From NCBI GenBank assembly GCA_021768185.1, contig JAETNP010000023.1, positions 1-36,856 on the forward strand: a stretch of DNA of 36,856 nucleotides, given 5' to 3'. Position numbers and translations under genes: made by a program. The stretch is from Oscillospiraceae bacterium (lineage in GTDB: Bacteria; Bacillota; Clostridia; Oscillospirales; Oscillospiraceae). Position 1 is the stretch's first letter. Each line of letters begins with the position of its first letter. Shown piece after piece: positions 1 through 7,803 of this stretch. Under the pieces are notes generated by a model. It was not told where the DNA came from and made no database searches. It worked only from the letters and a program-made list of their open reading frames with translations.

Positions 1-27
1 ACCGCAAACACCCGTATCGCAGGGTAA

Positions 28-352
28 AAGGGAGATGCTGGGGGAACGGCCTGGGCAGCTTAGTCACCTGCCGCCACCGTCTGCTGGCACCGCGCCGCCA
101 CGCCAAAGGCGGGCTTACATACTCCCGTGCCGGGGGAGAGCAGCAGGGCGGTCATGCCGCCCGATAATACGGCACACATTTTTCAGAGAGGGTAATCAGG
201 GAACCCGCGCCGGTCACATTTCCTCACAGAATGAGGACACAGCCAGGACCGGCGCGGTCCTTCCCGCCCGTCAGCCGGATGAAAGACCTGACGCCATAGG
301 CAACTGTGGTCCCAGGTGTTCCATCCGGCGAGGATGAACGAAACTGCGGCCC
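28..352 (+). other. Untranslated region with two nested stem-loops upstream of the parB-like gene
   Basis: I see no convincing gene in these 325 bases. The first half holds only short pairings. From 205 on there are two strong stems: CCGCGCCGGTC (205-215) pairs with GACCGGCGCGG (247-257), and GCCGGATG (274-281) pairs with CATCCGGC (322-329). Inside the second stem ACCTG pairs with CAGGT, giving a coaxial two-helix arm. The second arm ends about 24 bases before the start of the parB-like gene, so this could be a 5' leader with a regulatory structure. It matches no riboswitch class I can name. Confidence 0.45.
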
Positions 353-1372
353 ATGGCCGGGGAGGTGAGGATACTGCTTGTTCCTATCAGCGAGATCACG
401 GTCAATCCCGGTCGGCGGGAGGCCGCGCCGGGAGACGTGAAGGAATTGGCTGACAGCATTGCCGAGGTGGGACTGATTAACCCCATCATGGTGGATCAGG
501 CCCATACGCTGATTGCCGGACTGCACCGGCTGGAGGCCATGAAACTGCTGGGCCGGACGGAGATTGAGTGTACCGTCAGCGATTTGGACGGTCTGCAAGT
601 GGCCCTGGCGGAGATAGACGAGAATTTTGTCCGCAAGGATTTATCTGACGATGAATTTCGGGAGTTGCTTCTGCGGCGGAAGGAGATCTACGAAAGTTTG
701 CACCCGGAGACAAAGGCTGGTGTTGCACAGGCTGTTGGAATGAATCGCGCTGTCGGCAACAACGTGGCGGACAAAATGTCCGCCACGTCAAAGAGCTTTG
801 TCGATGATACCGCCGACAAATTAGGCGTTGACCCTCGGACTGTGCGCCGGGAGCTTCAGACCGCAAAAAACCTGACGCCAGAGGCAAAGGAGATCATCAA
901 AGGCACTAAGATCACAAAATCGGATGCGCTGAAGCTGTCCCGGCTGGCCCCGGAGCAGCAGTCAGAAGCGGCCAGCCGGTTAGTATCAGGCGATATTCAT
1001 TCCGTGGACGAATACCAGCCGCCCCCGACAGCCCCGGGGCCAGCGGAGCCGGAACCGCCAGCGGAGGCCCCACCGCCCTCCGTCCCCTACTCATCCAGCG
1101 GGAGACACTTCGCAACATTTGAGGAATCCATAGCCGATCTGAAAAATCCCGATAAGGATTGCAGCTATACCCCGGATTCCCTCTTGGCAGAGTTGGATTC
1201 GTTCATCGAAAAATTTCACCGGGAATTTGAATGGTATAGCGATCCCTTCTGCGTAGCCGCTTTCCCTGACATATCCCAAGTGCAGCTTGATTACCTGCAA
1301 AAGCGGTTTGACACGATTTCAACCGCTATCCATGATTTACTGAAACAAATGAAAAGGAGTATGAGGAAATGA
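353..1372 (+). CDS. ParB-like nuclease-domain protein
   Basis: A 339-residue protein of the ParB/Spo0J/Noc type. Residues about 5-95 form the ParB N-terminal domain: VPISEITVNP at the start, ELADSIAEVG, then the characteristic LIAGLHRLEAMKLLG around 53-67. A helix-turn-helix of ParB type follows (DKLGVDPRTVRRELQTA, about 155-171). Residues 222-243 are a proline-rich linker, followed by an acidic/aromatic C-terminal domain I do not recognise. Plasmid and ICE ParB proteins bind a centromere-like site and help maintenance, but no ParA is visible here, so a role in element regulation is equally possible. The start is uncertain: ATG 353 has a poor ribosome site, and GTG 365 in the same frame is an alternative. 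The stop overlaps the next start (ATGA), indicating co-translation. Confidence 0.85.
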   Translation: MAGEVRILLVPISEITVNPGRREAAPGDVKELADSIAEVGLINPIMVDQAHTLIAGLHRLEAMKLLGRTEIECTVSDLDGLQVALAEIDENFVRKDLSDDEFRELLLRRKEIYESLHPETKAGVAQAVGMNRAVGNNVADKMSATSKSFVDDTADKLGVDPRTVRRELQTAKNLTPEAKEIIKGTKITKSDALKLSRLAPEQQSEAASRLVSGDIHSVDEYQPPPTAPGPAEPEPPAEAPPPSVPYSSSGRHFATFEESIADLKNPDKDCSYTPDSLLAELDSFIEKFHREFEWYSDPFCVAAFPDISQVQLDYLQKRFDTISTAIHDLLKQMKRSMRK

Positions 1373-2208
1373 ACAGCCGAAGAAAACAGGCCCCGCCCAA
1401 AGCGGAGCAGCAGACCCTTTTTCCGCCCGCCGAAGTGTCGTACAGCAACCCCGGCGCTATCCGTACCCTCTCCACCAGCCAGTTGACTTCCGGTCTGCCC
1501 TACCAGCGGACGGTGAAGCAGCAGCGGGTGGATGAGATCGTCCGGGAGTGGAACGACCGGAAACTTACCCCGGTGGTGGTCAGCTTCCGGGACGGCAAAT
1601 TCAATGTGGTGGACGGTCAGAATCGGATCGCCGCTATGCGCCAGATGGCGGGCGGCGGAGATGTGATCGTCCCCTGCATCATCCACACCGGCATGACCTA
1701 TGAGGAAGAAGCGGATATGTACGCCAAGCTGGACACCGACAAGGCCCCGCTGACCCCGCGCCAGCATACCAAGGCTCTGGTGGAAGCCGGTACGGACGCA
1801 AAGGTTACGGAGGTCAAGCGTCTGGTGGAGGAAGTTGGCTTTACCTGGGCGCTGGATGAGCCGACCGGCGAACCCTTTGAGATCGCCCCCGTCCGTACCC
1901 TTATCAACGCCTATCAGTTTCTCGGCGGCGAGGCATTTGCCCGGATGCTGTCCCTGCTGGCCGGGGCGTGGCAGGGAACGCCCAATTCTCTCAAAGCCTC
2001 CATGCTCTCCGGCATGGCGCTGTTTGTCAAGACCTATGAGACGGAACTGCACGACCGGACCTTTATCCGCCGTATGGCCCTCGTCAGCCCGGAGGAAATC
2101 ATCCGCCAGGGCCGCATTGAGACAGACGTTGGTCTGCGCTTCGCCCGTATCATCCTGGACAAGTACAACGGCGGGGGCGCGGAGCTGCCCTACCGCTTCA
2201 AGCGTTGA
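1369..2208 (+). CDS. ParB/Srx-fold protein (DUF6551-like)
   Basis: A 279-residue protein resembling the DUF6551 family found next to ParB genes on Firmicutes integrative elements. The recognisable core is LTPVVVSF...KFNVVDGQNRIAAMR (about 66-91), the ParB/sulfiredoxin-type box in which the GQNR loop corresponds to the nucleotide-binding GxHR of ParB. The rest is mostly helical, with no transmembrane segment or signal peptide. The ATG overlaps the stop of the preceding ParB-like gene by four bases, so the two are one translational unit and may act together on the same DNA site. The family name is from memory; the ParB-like box is seen directly. Confidence 0.75.
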   Translation: MNSRRKQAPPKAEQQTLFPPAEVSYSNPGAIRTLSTSQLTSGLPYQRTVKQQRVDEIVREWNDRKLTPVVVSFRDGKFNVVDGQNRIAAMRQMAGGGDVIVPCIIHTGMTYEEEADMYAKLDTDKAPLTPRQHTKALVEAGTDAKVTEVKRLVEEVGFTWALDEPTGEPFEIAPVRTLINAYQFLGGEAFARMLSLLAGAWQGTPNSLKASMLSGMALFVKTYETELHDRTFIRRMALVSPEEIIRQGRIETDVGLRFARIILDKYNGGGAELPYRFKR

Positions 2209-2222
2209 AAGGGGGCACGATC

Positions 2223-2435
2223 ATGGAACAGTCTCTTTCTCCTGCTGGTATTCCCCTGGCTGACATTCGGGATGTGTCCGTGGACCCGAAGCTCTCCAAG
2301 GAGGAACGGATCGCCGAATTTCTCCGGCAGATCAAAAATCCCTACTGCTTCAAGTGCGGCAAATTCACCGTCCGGGCGCAGTTTGCCGACAACGGCGTGT
2401 CCCTGGAGGACTGCTTGAAACAGATTCTAATTTAG
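2223..2435 (+). CDS. Small DUF6870-like protein
   Basis: A 70-residue protein with the pattern PLADIRDVSVDP, ERIAEFLRQIKNPYCFKCG, then FADNGVSLEDCLKQIL. I recognise this as the DUF6870-type small protein often carried by conjugative elements of Clostridia; no function is established. The two cysteines in YCFKCG could bind a metal only as part of a dimer, since no other CxxC is present. ATG 2223 is chosen because AAAGGGGG lies at the right distance before it; an in-frame upstream start at 2205 would bury that site. It ends the operon that starts with the parB-like gene; the recombinases have their own promoter just downstream. Confidence 0.7.
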   Translation: MEQSLSPAGIPLADIRDVSVDPKLSKEERIAEFLRQIKNPYCFKCGKFTVRAQFADNGVSLEDCLKQILI

Positions 2436-2447
2436 CACTTTAATGTG

Positions 2448-2476
2448 TTGACTTGCCCGTGGAGGTGTGCTATACT
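2448..2476 (+). promoter_or_regulatory. Sigma-A type promoter for the recombinase operon
   Basis: TTGACT (2448-2453) and TATACT (2471-2476) are separated by exactly 17 bases, close to the housekeeping consensus. It sits in the 130-base gap between the DUF6870-like gene and the first recombinase, about 90 bases before the ATG. This suggests that the four recombinase genes are transcribed separately from the parB-like operon. Confidence 0.8.
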
Positions 2477-2565
2477 TGTGACTGGAAAAAGAATTGAATA
2501 AGGATGAATCAGTCACTCATTGCATTGCTGGGTAAGTACGGCATTTGCAAAGGAGTGATTTTTTC

Positions 2566-4233
2566 ATGTCCAAATACAAGGCAGACGCTTACCTGCGCCT
2601 CTCCTACTCCGCTGACCACAGCGTAGAGAGTGACAGCATTGCTAACCAGAAAAAGCTCATCGAGGACTTTGTGGCCGCTCACCCGGACATTGAACTGGTA
2701 TCGGAGCGGGTAGACGACGGTTACAGCGGTGTTCTGTTCGACCGTCCGGCGTTCCAGGAAATGATGAACGACATTGTTTCCGGCAAAATCAACTGTGTGA
2801 TCGTCAAGGATCTGTCCCGCCTGGGCCGGGAGTACATCGAAACTGGCCGCTATCTCCGGCAGATATTCCCCGCTTACGGCGTCCGCTTCATTTCCGTCAA
2901 TGACGGCATCGACACCGCCAACGAACAGAACGGGGACGATCTGCATATCAGCCTGAAGAATCTGCTGAACGATACCTATTGCCGGGATATTTCTGTGAAA
3001 ACCCGGAGCGCCCTGCTGACCAAGCGGCAGAATGGGGACTATGTAGGCTCCTGCCCCATTTACGGCTATCAGAAGGACCCGGAGAATAAAAACCATCTTG
3101 TCATTGACGAGTACCCCGCCCGTGTGGTACGGGACATTTACCGCCGCCGCATTGACGGTGCCAGCGCCAAGCATATCGCGGAGGAATTGAACCGGCTGGG
3201 CGTTCTCTCCCCCATGGCCTATAAGGAGAGCCGGGGCCTGCCCCATCCCACCGGCGGCTTTGCGGATGTGCCGGATGCCAAGTGGTCCGCCCGTGCGGTG
3301 ATCCGCATTTTGCAGGAGGAAACCTACACCGGCGTTCTTTTACAGGGGCGGCAGGAAACCCATAACCACAAGCTGAAAAACATCATCCACAAGCCAGCAG
3401 AGGAATGGGTCCGTATTGAAAACGCCCATGAGCCGATCATCCAGAAGCGGGACTTTGACCTGGTTCAGAAAATTTCCAGTCTGGACACCCGGACGGCCCC
3501 GGACGGCGAGGCGGTCTATCTGTTCTCCGGCCTGCTGGTATGCGGCTGCTGCGGCGGGCGCATGACCCGGAAAACCAACACGGTCAAGGGCAAGAAGTAC
3601 ATCTATTATCACTGTCCCACCGGGAAGAAAAAGGGCTGCACCCATCCGGTCATGCTGAAAGAGGCTGATCTGATCGACTGCGTTCTGGCCAGCCTGCAAG
3701 CCCATATCCGGCACGTTGTCTCTCTGGACGAACTGCTGGACAGCATCAGCGAGGAACAGATCAACCAGGAGGAAATCGCCAAGTTTAAGGCGCAGATCGC
3801 GGATAACGAGGTCAAGCTGGAAGAAGCCCGCCAGTTCAAGGCCACGCTTTATGAAAATTTTATCAGCAATCTTATCAGCAAAAAGGACTATCAGGATTTG
3901 AAGAACCTCTATACCGGGCGGGCGGAACAGGCGCAGGAGGCCATTAACCGTCTGCGGGCCGAGATGGAGCTGGTGACGAACAACAGCAGTTCCCGCCTGC
4001 GGTGGACCCAGCACTTCAAGGAGTTCTCCGCCATGACCACGCTGGACCGGAGGGCGGTGATCGCCCTGGTCCAGTCCATCCGGGTCAACGCCAAGGATGA
4101 TCTGGTCATTACCCTGCGCTACCATATCGAATACGTCAAGGTGCTGAAGCGCCTGGATGAGATGGGGAAACTCCCGCCCGATTTGAAGGATATTCTGAAC
4201 GACCTGACGGCCATGGAAAAGGAGGCGGCGTAA
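2566..4233 (+). CDS. Large serine recombinase 1
   Basis: A 555-residue site-specific recombinase of the TndX/TnpX/phiC31 type, which cuts both DNA strands through a serine-DNA bond to integrate or excise an element. The catalytic domain begins at once: YLRLS with nucleophile Ser13, then NQ, VDDGYSG and VKDLSRLGREYIETGRY carrying conserved arginines. The recombinase domain (GSCPIYGYQKDP onward) is followed by a zinc-ribbon (CGCCGGRM...HCPTGKKKGC, about 325-360) and a coiled coil (EEQINQEEIAKFKAQI onward). ATG 2566 follows AAAGGAGTG and is preferred to an in-frame TTG at 2545. All expected catalytic motifs are intact. The next gene starts directly after its stop codon. Confidence 0.95.
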   Translation: MSKYKADAYLRLSYSADHSVESDSIANQKKLIEDFVAAHPDIELVSERVDDGYSGVLFDRPAFQEMMNDIVSGKINCVIVKDLSRLGREYIETGRYLRQIFPAYGVRFISVNDGIDTANEQNGDDLHISLKNLLNDTYCRDISVKTRSALLTKRQNGDYVGSCPIYGYQKDPENKNHLVIDEYPARVVRDIYRRRIDGASAKHIAEELNRLGVLSPMAYKESRGLPHPTGGFADVPDAKWSARAVIRILQEETYTGVLLQGRQETHNHKLKNIIHKPAEEWVRIENAHEPIIQKRDFDLVQKISSLDTRTAPDGEAVYLFSGLLVCGCCGGRMTRKTNTVKGKKYIYYHCPTGKKKGCTHPVMLKEADLIDCVLASLQAHIRHVVSLDELLDSISEEQINQEEIAKFKAQIADNEVKLEEARQFKATLYENFISNLISKKDYQDLKNLYTGRAEQAQEAINRLRAEMELVTNNSSSRLRWTQHFKEFSAMTTLDRRAVIALVQSIRVNAKDDLVITLRYHIEYVKVLKRLDEMGKLPPDLKDILNDLTAMEKEAA

Positions 4234-5880
4234 ATGGCACGGAAAAGCAGGAAGGACGCTGCGGCCCTGTCAGCGCCGAAAAAGACTGCTATGAAAATCT
4301 GGCGGGCGGCGCTCTATATCCGGCTGTCGGTGGAGTTCAACGGCAAGCGGGGTGATTCCCTGGAAACACAGCGGCAGATTATGGAGGCGTATATCGCTCT
4401 CTGCCCGGATATTGAAATCGTGGAGATCTACACTGACAACGGCACCACGGGCCGAACCTTTGAGCGGGAAGCCTTTCAGCGGATGCTGGCCGATGTAGAC
4501 GCTGGGAAGATCAACTGCATCATGGTGAAGGACCTCTCCCGCCTGGGCCGGAACACCATCGACACCGGCTACTACATTGAGAAGTATTTTCCTCTCCATA
4601 GGGTGCGCTTTATCGCCGTCAACGATCAGTTTGACAGTGAGGATTCGGAAAACAGCGGCAACCATCTGATTGTGCCTTTGAAAAACATGATAAATGAGGC
4701 TTACGCCGCCGACATCAGCAAGAAGGTCCGGGCGCAGCAGAATCAGGCCATGCGGGACGGGGAATTTGTAGGGGCGCGTCCGCCCTACGGCTACCGGAAG
4801 GACCCGGACAACTGCCACCGCCTGCTGGTCAACGAGGACACGGCCCCTATCGTCCGGCAGATTTTTCAGTGGACAGTTGACGGCGTTGCCTTGAATGTGA
4901 TCGTGAAGCGGTTGAATGAGCAGGGTGTTATGACCCCCGGCTACTACCTCGCCAGCATTGGCCTGATTACCAGCAAGAAGCTGATGGGCAGCGGCAAATG
5001 GCAGACCTGGACAGTGGGGAAGATTCTTGCGGATGAGGTCTACACCGGCGATATGGTGCAGGGCAAGCACACCAATGTCGGCCATAAGCAGGTTGTCACC
5101 AAGCCGGTGGACTGGATCGTGGTACGCAATACCCATGAGCCGCTGGTCAGCCGGGAGATATTCGCAAAGGCCCAGGCCGTCCGGGAACAGATGGCGTCCA
5201 AATACACCAGGACTATGAAGGTCCCTTACAGTGAAAATATTCTGCGGGGGCGCGTGTTCTGCGCTCACTGCGGCAAGAATCTCCACCGCCAAAGAAGTCA
5301 CGGGCATTACTTCTACCGCTGCATTTCCAATGACCGAATGGGGGAGGGGTCTTGTACCGGCGGCGTTCACCGTCTGCCGGAGCCGGAACTGTTCAATATG
5401 ATCCTGACCATCATCCGGCAGAAAGCCGAGGTTGTGATGGGGGAAGCCCTGCGGCTGAAAAGCTGTGACAGCAAGATCGCCGCACAGAAGGCCCAGGTGG
5501 AGCAGGAGATTTCCGAGCTGGGACGGCAGATGCAGAAGGACAAGGCCCTCCGCGCTGGCCTCTATGAGAGTTTCGTCAAGGGAATCCTCACCAGGGCGGA
5601 GTACCTGGAAATGCAGGAGGATTACAGTCAGAAGATCAGCGGCGCGGTGGAACATGTTCAGCAGCTTCAGACCCGGCAATCCGAGCTGGAGCGGCAGGTG
5701 CAGCGGTATACCAGCATGGCCGACAAGCTGGCGGCGGTGGACAAGGATACGGCCCTTTCCTCTCTGCTGGTAAATCAACTGATTGAGCGGGTCACGGTGA
5801 ACGGCCCGGATGATGTTTCCATCGACTTCGCCTTTGAAAGCGGCTTTGAGCGTGTGATGGAGGTGCTGGGAAATGAGTAG
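4234..5880 (+). CDS. Large serine recombinase 2
   Basis: A 548-residue large serine recombinase with a basic 20-residue N-terminal extension before the catalytic domain. YIRLS places the nucleophile at Ser32; TDNGTTGRTFERE and VKDLSRLGRNTIDTGYY follow. The recombinase domain starts near GARPPYGYRKDP. The zinc ribbon is CAHCGKNL with a distal C...GSC, and a coiled coil follows (KIAAQKAQVEQEISEL). The ATG directly follows the TAA of recombinase 1, and its AGGAGG lies within the end of that gene, so translation is coupled. It is only distantly similar to its two neighbours, so this is an old division of labour and not a recent duplication (inference). The 3' end overlaps recombinase 3 by eight bases. 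Confidence 0.95.
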   Translation: MARKSRKDAAALSAPKKTAMKIWRAALYIRLSVEFNGKRGDSLETQRQIMEAYIALCPDIEIVEIYTDNGTTGRTFEREAFQRMLADVDAGKINCIMVKDLSRLGRNTIDTGYYIEKYFPLHRVRFIAVNDQFDSEDSENSGNHLIVPLKNMINEAYAADISKKVRAQQNQAMRDGEFVGARPPYGYRKDPDNCHRLLVNEDTAPIVRQIFQWTVDGVALNVIVKRLNEQGVMTPGYYLASIGLITSKKLMGSGKWQTWTVGKILADEVYTGDMVQGKHTNVGHKQVVTKPVDWIVVRNTHEPLVSREIFAKAQAVREQMASKYTRTMKVPYSENILRGRVFCAHCGKNLHRQRSHGHYFYRCISNDRMGEGSCTGGVHRLPEPELFNMILTIIRQKAEVVMGEALRLKSCDSKIAAQKAQVEQEISELGRQMQKDKALRAGLYESFVKGILTRAEYLEMQEDYSQKISGAVEHVQQLQTRQSELERQVQRYTSMADKLAAVDKDTALSSLLVNQLIERVTVNGPDDVSIDFAFESGFERVMEVLGNE

Positions 5881-7423
5881 CAGTCCGATTCCCTATGTGA
5901 TCGCCCTCTATATCCGCCTCTCCACCGAGGACAGCAAGGTGGGCAGTTTCAGTATTGAGAACCAGAAAAGCGCGCTCCACCAGTACGTTGACGCCATGGA
6001 GGGCGTCAAGAATATGGAGGTCCTGGAGTTCATCGACAACGGGTACAGCGGGACCAACTTTGAGCGGCCCGCCGTCCAGGAATTGCTCGACCAGATGCGG
6101 GAGGGCAAGATCAACTGCATCGTTGTGAAGGACTTCACCCGATTCGGGCGCAACAGCATCGAGGTCGGGTACTTTATGGAAATGGTTTTCCCTCTGTACG
6201 GTGTCCGCTTCATTTCCATCAACGACAGTTTTGACAGTGACACCCTCCACGGCGACACAGGCGGTATCAATGTGGCGTTCAAGTATCTGGTCAGCGAGTT
6301 TTACAGCCGGGACCTGTCCATCAAGTACAAGAGCGCCAAATATGTAAAGTTCCGCCGGGGCGAGTATCAGAGCAAGACCTGTCCCTACGGCTACCGGAAG
6401 GGCGCAGATGGCCGTATGGAGCCGAATGAGGAAACCGCCCCCAACGTGCGGATGATCTTTGAATTGGCGCTGGACGGGCGTACTCCGAATGAGATCGTCA
6501 AGGCCCTGTTTGAGCGGAACATCCCCACCCCTGCCGAGTATAAAGCGGCCCATGGGTTCCACGGCCACGACATTTCCCGGTGCTGCGGGATTTGGCCGGA
6601 ATCCTCTGTGATTCACATTCTGGAGGATGAACGCTACACCGGCACTTACATCATGGGCAAACGGGAAGTGACGGAGGTGGGCGGGCACCGGGTAAGGATG
6701 AAGGATGAAAGCCAGTGGATCAAGATTCCTGACCATCATCAGGCGATCATCAGCAAGGAAGTGTTCGATCAGGTACAGGCCCAGCGGCCCAGGTTCAAGT
6801 GTCCGAAGAAAAACGCCAGGGCTTACCCCCTGCGAGGCAAAGTGTACTGCGGATGCTGCGGTCACGCCATGCCCCGGACGGCAAAGAAAAGCGCCACCTT
6901 TTACTGCCGGTACACACAGGTAAACGAATCCGCCCCCTGCCACGGCCTGACGATCTTAGAGGCGGAGCTGGAAGGGATGTTGTACGAAATCCTTTCCAAA
7001 CAGGCACAGGTCATTTTGAATGTGGCTGATCTCTCCAACGCCGGGAGGCTGGATGTCCAGCTCGCGGAACAGGCCGAATATGATAAGCAGATCAATCGCT
7101 GTCTGGATCAAAAGCGGGCGCTATATGAGCGGTTTATATTGAAGCAGATCACCATGGAGGACTACAAAAGCCAGAAGGCCGCTGTTGACAGTGAGCTTGA
7201 CCGGCTGCGGACAATCCACTCCGGTTTGAAGGTGCAGACCTCGCAGATGGAAATGGACGAAAAATCGAAAAGCGCAAGGACCGAGCTGGCGCGGGAGGTA
7301 GTCGGGGCCGGTGGCTTAACGGCTGGACTGGCTGACACGCTGATTGATCGGGTGTACGTCTATCCGAATAATCAGGTGGAAATCGTTTGGAAGATGAAGG
7401 ACTTTTGTATGGAGGCGGCGTGA
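5873..7423 (+). CDS. Large serine recombinase 3
   Basis: A 516-residue large serine recombinase. YIRLS gives Ser17 as nucleophile; IDNGYSGTNFERP and VKDFTRFGRNSIEVGYF follow, where the usual LSRLGR appears as FTRFGR. The recombinase domain begins at KTCPYGYRKG. The zinc ribbon is CGCCGHAMPR, then FYCRYTQVNESAPC, and a coiled coil follows near the C-terminus. It overlaps recombinase 2 by eight bases and the next small gene by one base (TGATG), so all four form one transcript. Three complete enzymes in one operon suggest that they form a mixed complex or act on different sites; the sequence does not say which. Confidence 0.95.
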   Translation: MSSSPIPYVIALYIRLSTEDSKVGSFSIENQKSALHQYVDAMEGVKNMEVLEFIDNGYSGTNFERPAVQELLDQMREGKINCIVVKDFTRFGRNSIEVGYFMEMVFPLYGVRFISINDSFDSDTLHGDTGGINVAFKYLVSEFYSRDLSIKYKSAKYVKFRRGEYQSKTCPYGYRKGADGRMEPNEETAPNVRMIFELALDGRTPNEIVKALFERNIPTPAEYKAAHGFHGHDISRCCGIWPESSVIHILEDERYTGTYIMGKREVTEVGGHRVRMKDESQWIKIPDHHQAIISKEVFDQVQAQRPRFKCPKKNARAYPLRGKVYCGCCGHAMPRTAKKSATFYCRYTQVNESAPCHGLTILEAELEGMLYEILSKQAQVILNVADLSNAGRLDVQLAEQAEYDKQINRCLDQKRALYERFILKQITMEDYKSQKAAVDSELDRLRTIHSGLKVQTSQMEMDEKSKSARTELAREVVGAGGLTAGLADTLIDRVYVYPNNQVEIVWKMKDFCMEAA

Positions 7424-7803
7424 TGGAACAGAAAAAGGCTTGGATTTATTGCCGTGTGGCTCACAACGGGCCGGACAGCGCGGAGGTATTGGAAAGGCAA
7501 CGGCACAGGCTGGAAAACTACGCAAAAGAGCATGGCTTTGAAATCGTTGGTGTTTCCAGCGATATAGCAAGCGGCTTGACCTTTGAAAACCGCCCCGGTC
7601 TGCTGGAGTTTCATACGGAGGCGGTAGATGGAGACGTTGATATTCTGTTGCTCTGCGATCTCGCCCGCCTGGGCCGGGATTTGGACAGGAACCTGCAATA
7701 CTGGTATTTGCTCCGTGATCTCGACGTTAGCATCCATACGTCTAACAGCGGCGAAGTGGATTTGAGCGTAGCCGCTATGCTCCGCAAGATACTTGAACAA
7801 TAA
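7423..7803 (+). CDS. Small resolvase-domain protein lacking the catalytic serine
   Basis: A 126-residue protein made of only the N-terminal serine-recombinase domain. It aligns with the three large enzymes through WIYCRV at the start, ERQRHRLENYA, SGLTFENRPGL and LCDLARLGRDLDRNLQYW. At the nucleophile position, however, it has Ala13 (YCRVA, where the neighbours have YLRLS or YIRLS). There is no recombinase or zinc-ribbon domain. It should therefore be unable to cut DNA by the normal route, while keeping the fold that dimerises. A role as a partner or directionality factor for the large recombinases is a reasonable guess; decay is the alternative, but the frame is fully open and translationally coupled. 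ATG 7423 follows GGAGGCGGCG. Confidence 0.8.
   Translation: MEQKKAWIYCRVAHNGPDSAEVLERQRHRLENYAKEHGFEIVGVSSDIASGLTFENRPGLLEFHTEAVDGDVDILLLCDLARLGRDLDRNLQYWYLLRDLDVSIHTSNSGEVDLSVAAMLRKILEQ

Noticed and set aside
1..27. Eight codons ending in TAA that could be the end of a gene left of the window
   Set aside because: Too short to identify or to separate from chance.
35..337. A 100-codon plus-strand reading frame in the leader
   Set aside because: Arginine/proline-rich composition typical of random high-GC sequence, no ribosome site, and it overlaps the paired stems.
2509..3246. Long minus-strand open frame opposite recombinase 1, and similar ones opposite most genes
   Set aside because: These are shadows caused by high GC in third codon positions; no family motifs and no ribosome sites.
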